Shown here piece by piece: positions 41,510-49,788 of a stretch of DNA of 64,000 nucleotides. The notes under the pieces were generated by a model, which ran no database searches, was not told the origin of the DNA, and saw only the letters and a list, made by a program, of their open reading frames with translations. Source of the DNA: Leucobacter rhizosphaerae (GTDB lineage Bacteria; Actinomycetota; Actinomycetes; Actinomycetales; Microbacteriaceae); NCBI RefSeq assembly GCF_022919175.1, contig NZ_CP095043.1, forward strand, positions 1,178,001 to 1,242,000, read 5' to 3'. Positions within the stretch are counted from its first letter, which is position 1, and each line of letters starts with the position of its first letter. The position numbers and the translations under genes were made by a program.

Positions 41510-43258
41510 CTACCCTCGGCGGCCGCCGAACAGCGCGTGCAGCAGCGGCAGCCCCGAGCCCACGAGCAGCACGGTGCCGAGCACCGGGTCGTCCGGGCGA
41601 ACGATGGCGCCCGCCACGAGCAGCCCGCCGAACAGCACCGCCGAGATGAGCCGCCGCGCGGTGCGTTCGAGGCGCGCCACCCGCCGCTCGAGCCGGGGCG
41701 AGGAGACGGCCACCGACCCGTCCTCCAGCCGCGACACCATCGCGTCGAGGCGCTTCGGCAGCCGGAGCGCCACCCCGGCGATCTCGAGAGCCTCCGTCGC
41801 GAAGTCCCGCACCACGTTGCCGCGCTCGTCCGCGATGAGCTGGGCGGCGTAGGGTTCCACCGAGTCCCACAGGTTGAACTCGGGATCCAGCGCGCTGCAG
41901 ACCCCGGAGGTCAGCGACATCGCGCGGATCACGAGCAGGAAGTTCTCGGGCAGTTGGAAGGGGAGCGAGCGGATCACATCCCCGAACTGCACCGCGAACT
42001 CCTGGAACTCGCGGGGGTCGACATCGCGCAGCTCCGCGAAGCCCATGCCGCCGAAGCGGGCGAAGAGCTGGGTCATGGCACGCTCGAGCTCGGTCGTCTC
42101 GGCGGACGGGAGCAGCACCCCCACGTCCTGGATCGCGTCGACGAGTCCCCGGCCGTCGCGCGAGGCCGCGGCGATGAGCAGCTTGCGCAGGCCCGAGCGG
42201 GTCGACGCCGGCACCTCCCCCATCATGCCGAAGTCGATGAAGGTGAGCCTCCAGGGAGGCGGCTCCTCGGTGGCGGTCTCAGCGGGCACCGACGGCAGTG
42301 CCCCGGTCGGCGTCACGAAGATATTGCCGGGGTGGGGATCCGCGTGGAAGAACCCGTGGGTGAAGAGCTGATCGAACATGACCGCCGCGAAGACCGGGGC
42401 CACGCGCGCGGGATCGATGCCGGCCGCTCGGAGCGCCGGGCCGTCCGTGATCTTGATCGCGGTCACGTCCTCCAGTGTGAGCACGCGTCGGGTCGTGCGC
42501 TCCCAGACGACCGCCGGCACGGCGACCCGCGGATCCCCCGCGAAGTCGGCGCTGAACCGCTCCGAGTTCGCGGCCTCGTGCAGGTAGTCGATCTCCTCGA
42601 GGCTCGTCTGCGCGAACTCCTCGACGAGCGCGGGCATGTCGACGCGCCGGGAGACGATCCGGACGCGGCTCAGCCACCCGCCCACCCGCCGCAGCGCGGC
42701 GAGATCGATCTCCACGACGGTGTCGATATTGGGTCGCTGCACCTTGAGCACCACCGCGTCGAGGCCCGTCTCCTCCGCATCACGCGGTGCGAGGTGCGCG
42801 CGGTGCGCCTGTCCGAGCGACGCGGCGGCGATGGGTTCGGGATCCACCCACGCGAAGGCGCGCTCGAGCGGCATGCCGAGCTCGGACTCAGCGCGGGCCC
42901 GGATCGCGTCAAACGGCTCGGCCGGCACCTCATCCTGGAGTCCCTCGAGCTCCTTCGTGATCTCGGGCGGCAGCACGTCGAGTCGCGACGACATGAACTG
43001 ACCGACCTTGATCATCAGCCCGCCGAGGTCGACCGCGAGCACGTGGAAGCGCCGCGCGAAGCGCTGCATACGCCGGGCGCGGGTGCGCTCCGCGACCGCG
43101 GCGAGGCCGAGGCGCGGCAGGAGCAGCTCGAACCACCAGGTGACGGCGAGGTTCCAGCTCGCGAACCGGAGGATTCGACGGTAGCGCGCCCGGGACTCAC
43201 GGCTTCCAGCGTTTTCGCTCGGCGCCGGTCGGTTCGGCTCAGGATCGACGGGCGGCAC
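41510..43258 (-). CDS. ABC1/AarF (UbiB) family atypical kinase
   Basis: A 582-residue protein with the UbiB kinase-like core: KxGQ helix GGLMIKVGQFMSSRLDVLP, Ala-rich loop AAASLGQAHRAHL, catalytic HADPHPGN and metal DFGMMGE. Two membrane segments close the C-terminus (SAVLFGGLLVAGAIVR, VLLVGSGLPLLHALFG). These proteins are ATPases/kinases that help make or move quinones and other lipids. It starts 5 bases after the stop of the PadR regulator gene, so the two form an operon. Confidence 0.92.
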   Translation of the reverse strand: MPPVDPEPNRPAPSENAGSRESRARYRRILRFASWNLAVTWWFELLLPRLGLAAVAERTRARRMQRFARRFHVLAVDLGGLMIKVGQFMSSRLDVLPPEITKELEGLQDEVPAEPFDAIRARAESELGMPLERAFAWVDPEPIAAASLGQAHRAHLAPRDAEETGLDAVVLKVQRPNIDTVVEIDLAALRRVGGWLSRVRIVSRRVDMPALVEEFAQTSLEEIDYLHEAANSERFSADFAGDPRVAVPAVVWERTTRRVLTLEDVTAIKITDGPALRAAGIDPARVAPVFAAVMFDQLFTHGFFHADPHPGNIFVTPTGALPSVPAETATEEPPPWRLTFIDFGMMGEVPASTRSGLRKLLIAAASRDGRGLVDAIQDVGVLLPSAETTELERAMTQLFARFGGMGFAELRDVDPREFQEFAVQFGDVIRSLPFQLPENFLLVIRAMSLTSGVCSALDPEFNLWDSVEPYAAQLIADERGNVVRDFATEALEIAGVALRLPKRLDAMVSRLEDGSVAVSSPRLERRVARLERTARRLISAVLFGGLLVAGAIVRPDDPVLGTVLLVGSGLPLLHALFGGRRG

Positions 43259-43263
43259 TCGCG

Positions 43264-43839
43264 TCAGTCCTGCGCGAGGATCGCGTGGAGCCGCTTGCGC
43301 GCCTCGTCGATCACCGTGATGGCCTGCTGCACCTGCTCCGGCGAGCCCGAGCGGTGCACTTGGGCGGCGGCCTGCGCGAACTCGACGCCGGCCTTCGGGA
43401 GCGCTCCGAACCCGAGATCCTCACCGTCGCCGCCGGTCGCACGCGCGCCGGACCCGGCGGCCGTCGCACCCCACGGCAGATCGGCGGAGTCCTCGGCGGC
43501 GACTTCGCGCCCCGCCTCGGTGAGCACGTAGGTCTTGCGGCCGTGCTCCTCCTCGGCCTCGATGAGGCCCTCGTCCGCGAGGAGCTGGAGGGTCGGGTAC
43601 ACCGATCCCGCGCTCGGCTTCCAGCTGCCGCCGCTGCGCTCCTCGATCTCCCGGATGATCTGGTAGCCGTGCATCGGGCGCTCCGCGAGGAGTGCGAGCA
43701 CGGCGATGCGGACGTCGCCGCGGCCGACGCGCGAGCCCGCGCGCTTCTCGAACTTCGAGCGCAGGTGGTCGAGCGCCTGCCAGACGGTGTCGGTGTGGGC
43801 GCCGGATCCGAAGCCGCCGGCGGGGAATGCACTGCTCAT
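43264..43839 (-). CDS. PadR family transcriptional regulator
   Basis: A 191-residue PadR winged-helix protein (VLALLAERPMHGYQIIREIEERSGGSWKPSAGSVYPTLQ). A Gly/Ala-rich N-terminus and a C-terminal helix (residues about 145-190) complete it. AGGAGG 5 bases upstream sets the ATG at 43839. It is followed at once by the UbiB-family kinase gene. A perfect palindrome upstream suggests autoregulation. Confidence 0.92.
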   Translation of the reverse strand: MSSAFPAGGFGSGAHTDTVWQALDHLRSKFEKRAGSRVGRGDVRIAVLALLAERPMHGYQIIREIEERSGGSWKPSAGSVYPTLQLLADEGLIEAEEEHGRKTYVLTEAGREVAAEDSADLPWGATAAGSGARATGGDGEDLGFGALPKAGVEFAQAAAQVHRSGSPEQVQQAITVIDEARKRLHAILAQD

Positions 43840-43857
43840 GATGTCCTCCTCGAACCC

Positions 43858-43887
43858 CTCAACGATAGTTAACGATATATCGTTGAG
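43858..43887. promoter_or_regulatory. PadR operator
   Basis: CTCAACGATA (43858-43867) and TATCGTTGAG (43878-43887) are perfect inverted arms, and within them AACGATATATCGTT (43871-43884) is itself a perfect 14-bp palindrome. AACGATA occurs twice as a direct repeat. The site lies 19-48 bases before the PadR ATG. Confidence 0.7.
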
Positions 43888-43955
43888 TGCGCGAGCGATA
43901 GGGATCCAGCTGTGAGTGAGCCGGGACTTCCGCGAGGCCGTCGCCGTGCGTCGCC

Positions 43956-44984
43956 CTAGCCCTCCTGGCCCTGATCCCGCAGCCGCACGAGCCGCTCGTG
44001 ACCGGTCTCCTCCAACTCGGCGACGTCGGAGCGGGACTTCAGGAAGTCGGAGAAGGACCGGAAGCCGAGCGCCTTCTCGCTGAAGGACGGGTCCATGCGC
44101 CGCATCTGCTGCTTCACGGCCGAGCTGTGGAGCCACCCCGAGTCGTCCTTCTCCTGCCCGAGCCAGAGCGCCCGGATCAGCAGCCCCGTCACGGCGATCT
44201 CGGGATCGTCGTGCGTCTCCTCGTCGTCGCCGACGTGCGCGTCGTCCGGGCCCTCGAGATCGAAGGGCGCGAGGTCGCCGGTCCCCCGGAAGTCCGCGAG
44301 GTCGGTGAGATCCGCGAGGCCCGACGGTGCGAGATCCTCGACCGGCTTCAGCGTCACCTTCTCGCGCGATGCCGCCTTCTCGCGCTTCTGCTGCTTCGCG
44401 GGCTGCTCGCGCTTCGGCAGCTCCACGCCGGGGAGCGAGTCGTAGGAGGCGAACTCGTCGCACGCCGCGGTCAGCGCCTTGGCGGTGGATCCGGCCACGC
44501 CGATCCCGACCACGTACCGCCCGAGGCGCTTGCAGCGCTGCGCCAGCGGCACGTAGTCGGAGTCCCCCGCGACGATGACGACATGGGTCAGATCGGAGAG
44601 CCGGAACATGTCCTCGACCGTGTCGACCGCGAGGCGGATGTCGGCCCCGTTCTTGGCGTAGGCCGCCGCGGGGAAGAGCTGCACGAGATCGACCGCGCGG
44701 GCGACGAGCTGCGAGCGGTAGTCGGCGTTGACCGGAGCGGACCAGTCGGCGTACGCGCGCGTGAGCACGAGGGTGCCGAAGGAGGAGGCGTAGTCGATGA
44801 TCGCGCCGACGTCGACGCGCGCGGCGGCGAGCCGGGCGGCGGTCTCGGGGTGCGTCGGGTCCTCGGCGATGCGCTGCCGGTCGCGCGCGTAGGAGTTTCG
44901 ACCGTGCACCCGGTCATACCAGGAGAGCACGATGTTGTCGAAGTCGAGATAGACGGCGACGCGGCCGTTCTGAGTGTCAGTCAC
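43956..44984 (-). CDS. NYN domain RNase-like protein with C-terminal OST-HTH/LOTUS-type domain
   Basis: A 342-residue protein. The N-terminal NYN (PIN-like nuclease) domain has the catalytic acids in VAVYLDFDNIVLS, DIRLAVDTVEDM and VVIVAGDSDYVPLAQR. A Lys/Arg/Gln-rich linker (about residues 190-220) and an acidic linker follow. The C-terminus (GWLHSSAVKQQMRRMDPSF, ALGFRSFSDFLKS) matches the OST-HTH/LOTUS RNA-binding domain. It probably binds and cleaves RNA. It is the second gene after YaeQ on the same strand. Confidence 0.9.
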   Translation of the reverse strand: MTDTQNGRVAVYLDFDNIVLSWYDRVHGRNSYARDRQRIAEDPTHPETAARLAAARVDVGAIIDYASSFGTLVLTRAYADWSAPVNADYRSQLVARAVDLVQLFPAAAYAKNGADIRLAVDTVEDMFRLSDLTHVVIVAGDSDYVPLAQRCKRLGRYVVGIGVAGSTAKALTAACDEFASYDSLPGVELPKREQPAKQQKREKAASREKVTLKPVEDLAPSGLADLTDLADFRGTGDLAPFDLEGPDDAHVGDDEETHDDPEIAVTGLLIRALWLGQEKDDSGWLHSSAVKQQMRRMDPSFSEKALGFRSFSDFLKSRSDVAELEETGHERLVRLRDQGQEG

Positions 44985-45054
44985 CCCTCCAGTGTGGCAG
45001 GGTTGGCGCCGACTGTCAGTGGGCGAACGCCCAGCGAATGGTGCGGCCGGCGCG

Positions 45055-45594
45055 TTACTGGATCGGCTGCGTGTGCACCGCCGTGGTGAGGTTCGCGCCG
45101 TTGATCTCCAGGTAGAGCTGCTGCTCGGTCACGGAGACCGAGCAGGTGCTGCGGCGCTCGAGCCGCGCGGCGGCGTCCTCGATGAAGCGCGGATCGAAGC
45201 TCTGCAGCGTGATCGCGTCGGCGTTGTGGATCGTTTTGCCCCGCCAGAGCCCGAGCACTCGCTCCGGATCGCGGTGGGTGTACACGGTGGTGCGCTCGGC
45301 GTGTTTGCTCGCGGAGTGGAGTCGCGCCGCGTCGGGCGCGCCGATCTCGATCCAGGTGGTGATGGCGCCCGTGAGATCCCTCACGAGCACGGCGGGCTCA
45401 TCGGTCGTGGAGACGCCGCCGCCAAACTCGATCCCCTCTTGGTACTCCAGGCAGTAGGCGAGCAGGCGCGTCACCATGTAGAGGTCGGTCTCGGAGGGGT
45501 GCCGGGCGACCCGCAGCGTGAGATCCTCGTAGACTCCCCGATCCACATCTGCCAGTTGTACCGCGAACGTGTGGATCGTCGAGCCAATAGCCAT
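45055..45594 (-). CDS. YaeQ family protein
   Basis: A 179-residue protein matching YaeQ (MAIGSTIHTFAVQLADVDRG start, RHPSETDLYMVTRLLAYCLEYQEG, IWIEIG-like TTWIEIGAPD). YaeQ has a PD-(D/E)XK nuclease-like fold, and the acids and Lys expected there are visible (E35, D37, E79-type residues). The function is unclear. ATG at 45594. It overlaps nothing and precedes the NYN gene. Confidence 0.9.
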   Translation of the reverse strand: MAIGSTIHTFAVQLADVDRGVYEDLTLRVARHPSETDLYMVTRLLAYCLEYQEGIEFGGGVSTTDEPAVLVRDLTGAITTWIEIGAPDAARLHSASKHAERTTVYTHRDPERVLGLWRGKTIHNADAITLQSFDPRFIEDAAARLERRSTCSVSVTEQQLYLEINGANLTTAVHTQPIQ

Positions 45595-45605
45595 AGTGCT
45601 CGATC

Positions 45606-46283
45606 CTACGCGGTGTGACCCGGGTGCTGCGGCGGTGCGACCTGCTGGGGCGGCTGGTACTGCGGCTGGGGTGCATATTGCGGCTGCGGCGCGTACTGCT
45701 GCTGGGCGACCTGCGGTTGCGGAGCGAACTGCTGCTGCTGACCGACCGGCTGCGGATACGCTCCCTCCGGCGCGGCGGGCCGGCCACTCGCCGAGCGGTG
45801 GATCAGCGCGGCGACGAGCGCGACGATCCAGCCCCACATGAGCGCCCAGGTGGCGGCGACGAAGCTGAACTGCTGGAACTGCGCCAGGTACAGCTCGGTG
45901 TTGTCGGAGGGAATGCGGAGCGTCGCCATCATGACGACCGCCCGCACGATCCCCGCGACCATGGCGGCAACAATCAGCGCACCCCAGGTGCCGAAGAACA
46001 CCGCCGCGCCGCGCCCCGGGAGCGCCGCCCTCACGACGAGCCGCACGAAGAGCCAGGTCAACCCGACCAGCAGCACGAGCACGAGGAGCATGCCGAGGAC
46101 CGCGAGGGGCGGGACCCCGGGGCGGAGCGCCCAGCCGAGCGGATCCTGCACCACGAGCGATCGCGGGAGCGCCGAGACTCCCCAGAGCACGGCGAGATGC
46201 GAGGCGAAGCTGCAGAGCAGCGCGCCGATCCCGACGAGGATCGCGACGACCAGGGACACGAGAGTGGCTCGGTTCCGATTCAT
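45606..46283 (-). CDS. Membrane protein with Gln/Pro-rich tail
   Basis: A 225-residue protein with four hydrophobic segments (LVSLVVAILVGIGALLCSF, PLAVLGMLLVLVLLVGLTWLF, GALIVAAMVAGIVRAVVMM, WALMWGWIVALVAALIH). The cytoplasmic-type tail from about residue 175 has imperfect repeats of QPQYAPQPQ and PPQQ. It is not recognised. Proline/glutamine tails of this sort often mediate protein contacts. It is on the same strand as, and 11 bases upstream of, the YaeQ gene. Confidence 0.75.
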   Translation of the reverse strand: MNRNRATLVSLVVAILVGIGALLCSFASHLAVLWGVSALPRSLVVQDPLGWALRPGVPPLAVLGMLLVLVLLVGLTWLFVRLVVRAALPGRGAAVFFGTWGALIVAAMVAGIVRAVVMMATLRIPSDNTELYLAQFQQFSFVAATWALMWGWIVALVAALIHRSASGRPAAPEGAYPQPVGQQQQFAPQPQVAQQQYAPQPQYAPQPQYQPPQQVAPPQHPGHTA

Positions 46284-46329
46284 GCGGTCAGGCTAGCACG
46301 CGGCCTGCGGGCTCCGCCCCGCCTCCGGA

Positions 46330-46917
46330 TCAGGCCGCGGCGCGCTCCTCAGCAGCGCCGCCGCCGCGCACCTCGATGAGCGCCTCGGACCAGGCCTCGA
46401 CCTGATCGAAGAGCGCGGTGACCGACGGGCCGTGGTACTCGGCCGGCTGGAAGCTGCTCATGTTCTCGAAGTCGGTCATGAGGTTGAACGTCGCCGCGGC
46501 GCTCACGGTCGCGACCTGCAGCTGCGACAGCACGAGCCGCAGGTGCTCGATCGCCCGCACGCCCCCGTAGACGCCGTATCCGACGAAGCCGGCGGCCTTG
46601 TTATGCCACTCGGAACCGAGGAAGTCGATCGCGTCCTTCAGAGCACCGGAGGTGGAGTGGTTGTACTCGGGCGTCACGAAGATGAAGCCGTCGAAGCGCG
46701 CGACCGTCTCGGCCCAGCGCTGGGTGTGCGCGTGCTCGTACTGGCCCATGGCCGACGGCAGGGCCTCGTCGAGGTGCGGCAGGCCGAAGTCGGCGAGGTC
46801 GATGAGCTCGTACTCCGCGGAGTCGCGCTGCTGCGCGCGCTCGGCGATCCACTGGGCGACGGCGGCGCCGTTGCGTCCGGGACGGGTGCTGCCGATGATG
46901 ATGCCGATACGTGCCAT
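46330..46917 (-). CDS. NADPH-dependent FMN reductase
   Basis: A 195-residue flavodoxin-like reductase. The FMN phosphate loop is GSTRPGRNGAAVAQW and the second FMN contact is TPEYNHSTSGALKDAIDF. Members reduce FMN, quinones, azo dyes or chromate with NAD(P)H. The ATG at 46917 is clear. It follows the siderophore-interacting protein gene on the same strand and could aid reductive iron release, though this is inference. Confidence 0.9.
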   Translation of the reverse strand: MARIGIIIGSTRPGRNGAAVAQWIAERAQQRDSAEYELIDLADFGLPHLDEALPSAMGQYEHAHTQRWAETVARFDGFIFVTPEYNHSTSGALKDAIDFLGSEWHNKAAGFVGYGVYGGVRAIEHLRLVLSQLQVATVSAAATFNLMTDFENMSSFQPAEYHGPSVTALFDQVEAWSEALIEVRGGGAAEERAAA

Positions 46918-47020
46918 GTCCAGTGCGTGCCTTTCGTGATGCGAATGCGGGAGGATGCTCCCTGCACAGCCCAACATGCTTGTAGCTGCAACTATTCCGA
47001 CGAGTTTCGCGGCGCGCCGA

Positions 47021-47911
47021 TCACAGCCCGAGCTGATCAAGCCGCGATTCGAAGCGCACCTGGACGTCCTCGGGTTCGGCACCGTCACTCTCGGACCAGA
47101 TCGCGTCGAGTTCCCGCTGCACGGACGCGGGCAGCGCCGCGTACTTCGACTCCCAGTCGACGATCGGGGTCCAGTACCCGACGACCTTGAAGTGGGTCGC
47201 GGGCAAGCCGAGCTCCCGACGCACGTACTTGCGCACATCGCGGAGCGCGACGGTCTCCCCCGCGACCCAGATGTAGCCCTCGTCCAGCGGCAGTCGCGCG
47301 TCCACAATGGTGCGCACGATCTGGCCGAGCGTGCTCGGGCCGTGGCCGTTGCCGCCGATCACCCACGTCACGTCAACGTCCGCTCCGAACTCGAGCGGAA
47401 CGCGATCCGCCTCCGTCGCGACCTCAAGCACCACCCGTGTCAGCACCCCGGGCGGCACTGCGGCAGCGATGCGCGCCGCGGCCGGCAACCCGGTGAGATC
47501 GGCCACGAGCACTTGCCAGGTCGTGCCCGGCGGTGGATCGTAGAGGCCCGTCGGCGAGTTGAGGCCGAGCACGTGCCCCGGAGCGGCCCGCGCGGCCCAG
47601 GGACCAGCGACCCCGGCGTCGTGGAGCACGAAGTCGATGTCGATCTCCCCCGCTGCCGGGCGCGCCTCCCGGATCGTGTACGTGCGCATCGGAGCGTCCG
47701 GTGCACCCTCGGGCGTCGCCCACCAGTCACCGTCCGGGACCGGCAACGAGACGTCGGTGGGGTCGTCGCCGTGCGGGAAGAAGACGCGCACGTACTCGTC
47801 GCCGATGCCCGTGCTCAGGAAGTCGGCGATGCCGTCACCCCCCAGGGTGACCCGGGTGAGCGTGGCGGTGAGCGGGGTGACGCGGGTGACAGTGCCGCGG
47901 TGGATCTTCAC
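47021..47911 (-). CDS. Siderophore-interacting protein (SIP/FAD-dependent ferric reductase)
   Basis: A 296-residue flavoprotein of the SIP family. The FAD-binding part has RTYTIREARPAAGEIDIDFVLHD and GPWAARAAPGHVLG; the C-terminal NAD(P) part has ADLTGLPAAARIA, IWVAGETVALRDVRKYVRRELG and YWTPIVDWES. The enzyme reduces Fe(III)-siderophores in the cytoplasm to free the iron. A GTG at 47911 with GGAG 7 bases upstream overlaps the stop of the ABC half-transporter gene by 4 bases (GTGA), so it is the last gene of the siderophore operon. In mycobacteria this domain is fused to IrtA. Confidence 0.92.
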   Translation of the reverse strand: MKIHRGTVTRVTPLTATLTRVTLGGDGIADFLSTGIGDEYVRVFFPHGDDPTDVSLPVPDGDWWATPEGAPDAPMRTYTIREARPAAGEIDIDFVLHDAGVAGPWAARAAPGHVLGLNSPTGLYDPPPGTTWQVLVADLTGLPAAARIAAAVPPGVLTRVVLEVATEADRVPLEFGADVDVTWVIGGNGHGPSTLGQIVRTIVDARLPLDEGYIWVAGETVALRDVRKYVRRELGLPATHFKVVGYWTPIVDWESKYAALPASVQRELDAIWSESDGAEPEDVQVRFESRLDQLGL

Positions 47912-49788
47912 GGGGTCTCCGTTTCGGGGTCTGGGCACGGACCGGAGACCCGGTCGGAGTGCGGTTCGGGGGAATGGTCGGAGTGCGGTTCGTGGCGCGG
48001 ATCTGGATCTGGGTCGGCACCGGGGCTCAGTGCAGGATCCGGCGGGTGCGGCGCGGAGGCCGAGTGCGCGTCCCAGAATTCTCGGTAGGCCCCGGCGCGG
48101 GCGCGCAGCCCGTCATGCGTCCCTTGCTGCACGATCTCGCCGCCCTGGAGCACGAAGATCCGGTCGGCGTTCGACACCGACTGGAGCCGATGCGCGATGA
48201 GGATCGTGGTCCGGTCGCGACGGAGCACCTCGATCGCCCGTTCGACGGCGTCGCGGTGCTGGAGCCCGACATCGGCGGTCGCCTCGTCGAGGATCACGAC
48301 GGGGGCGTCCGCGAGCAGCGCACGCGCGATCGCGAGCTGCTGGATTCGGCCCTCGTCGAGCGAGTGCTCGGGACTGGATGCGGCGGTGAGATCGGCGGCG
48401 GGATCGGCGGCGTCCCCCGCGAGCGCCCAGTCGGCGCCGACGGCCCGCAGCACCTCTGCGAGATCCCGGTCGCTCGCCCCGGGCGCCGCGAGTCGCAGAT
48501 TCTCGGCGATCCCCCCGCGGAACTGATGCAGTTCCTGCGAGATGTAATACGGCGCTGTGTCGTGATCGAGACGCACTGTGCCGGTGTCGGGCGGATGGTG
48601 CCCGGCGATCACTCGCGCGAGCGTACTCTTGCCCGATCCCGAGCTCCCGACGAAGGCCACTGTGGTGCCGTGATCAACGCGCAGCGAGATGCCGGACAGG
48701 CCCCGGCCGGTCGTCGCGTAGCGGAAGGCGACGTCGTCGACCGTGACGCCGACGGGCGCACCGGCCGCGGGCACGTCCGCAGGGGGGCGGGACGGCGCCA
48801 GTTCGATGACCCCGACGAGTCGCGCGAGCCCGATCGTGGCCCGCTGGATGTCGTCGAGCCCGAAGATCAGTTGCCCGATGGGGTCGAAGAGCCGATGGAA
48901 CACGAGTGCGGCCGCGGTCGCCATCCCGACGGAGATCGCCTCGGATGACACCAGGACGAATCCCGTGGCGAGCAGGGCGATCAGTCCGACCGCCTCCCCG
49001 CCGTTGATCCAGCGGAACAGGCGATTGCGCACGCGCACGGCGTCGATCTGGATCCGGATCGATGCCGCGGCGCGATCCTCGACCCTGCGCAGCGCGTGGC
49101 TCTGCTCGTTCAGTGCGGTCAGGGTGTCGCGACCCGACACCGCCTCCATGACCGCCTGGCTCCGCGATGCCTCGCGAGCGCGCATCTCGCGGAACACGAC
49201 GCGCGAGCGGCGGAGGAACGCCCGGGTGCCGAGCACGTAGAAGGGCAGGCAGGCCACCCCGGCGAGGGCGAGCCAGGGGTTCAGCGCCGTGAGCGCCCCG
49301 AGCGACACGACCACGGCGAACCCGGCGGAGAGCAGGGTCGGCACGACCGAACCACCGGCTTCGGCGACCGCATCGACGTCGCCGGTGACGCGCGAGAGCA
49401 GGTCGGCGCTCTCGCCGTCGTCGATCGTGCTCACCGGGAGTCGCATCGCTGCGGAGAAGACGTCCTCGCGCAATCCCGCGAGCACGTCCTGCACCAGCCC
49501 CGCGAGCATCCGCGCACCCCAGAGCGCGACGAGCGCGGCGCTGATGGCACCGAGCGCCACCCCGCCGACCCAGGCCGCCATGGTCGGCGTGCCCGCCCCG
49601 GTCGACACCGCATCGACGATGCGGCCCAGGCAGAGCGGGAGCACGAGGCCGAGCCCGGATGCTCCGAGGAAGAGCACCGCCACGAGTGCGGTCCGCGCGC
49701 GATGCCGGCGCAGCAGGCGCGCCAGGGTTCGCCGCACCTCGGATGCGCTGGCGATGGGCAGGGTGGTGCCGGCGATCGGGTCAGTCAT
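47908..49788 (-). CDS. ABC exporter-fold half-transporter B (IrtB-like), intact Walker A, lost signature
   Basis: A 626-residue half-transporter: six membrane segments (residues about 30-310), then an ATPase. Walker A GSSGSGKST is at 381-389, Q-loop Gln at 418, Walker B VVILDE at 497-502, switch His at 533. The signature is SLDEG (476-480) instead of LSGGQ. The D-loop is ADVG. The tail from about 575 is rich in His, Pro and Asp (repeats of [E/D]PHSD), which could bind metal. Its ATG at 49788 overlaps the stop of the partner subunit by 8 bases, and its stop overlaps the SIP start by 4. It is likely a heterodimer partner of the 49781-51481 protein. Confidence 0.9.
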   Translation of the reverse strand: MTDPIAGTTLPIASASEVRRTLARLLRRHRARTALVAVLFLGASGLGLVLPLCLGRIVDAVSTGAGTPTMAAWVGGVALGAISAALVALWGARMLAGLVQDVLAGLREDVFSAAMRLPVSTIDDGESADLLSRVTGDVDAVAEAGGSVVPTLLSAGFAVVVSLGALTALNPWLALAGVACLPFYVLGTRAFLRRSRVVFREMRAREASRSQAVMEAVSGRDTLTALNEQSHALRRVEDRAAASIRIQIDAVRVRNRLFRWINGGEAVGLIALLATGFVLVSSEAISVGMATAAALVFHRLFDPIGQLIFGLDDIQRATIGLARLVGVIELAPSRPPADVPAAGAPVGVTVDDVAFRYATTGRGLSGISLRVDHGTTVAFVGSSGSGKSTLARVIAGHHPPDTGTVRLDHDTAPYYISQELHQFRGGIAENLRLAAPGASDRDLAEVLRAVGADWALAGDAADPAADLTAASSPEHSLDEGRIQQLAIARALLADAPVVILDEATADVGLQHRDAVERAIEVLRRDRTTILIAHRLQSVSNADRIFVLQGGEIVQQGTHDGLRARAGAYREFWDAHSASAPHPPDPALSPGADPDPDPRHEPHSDHSPEPHSDRVSGPCPDPETETP

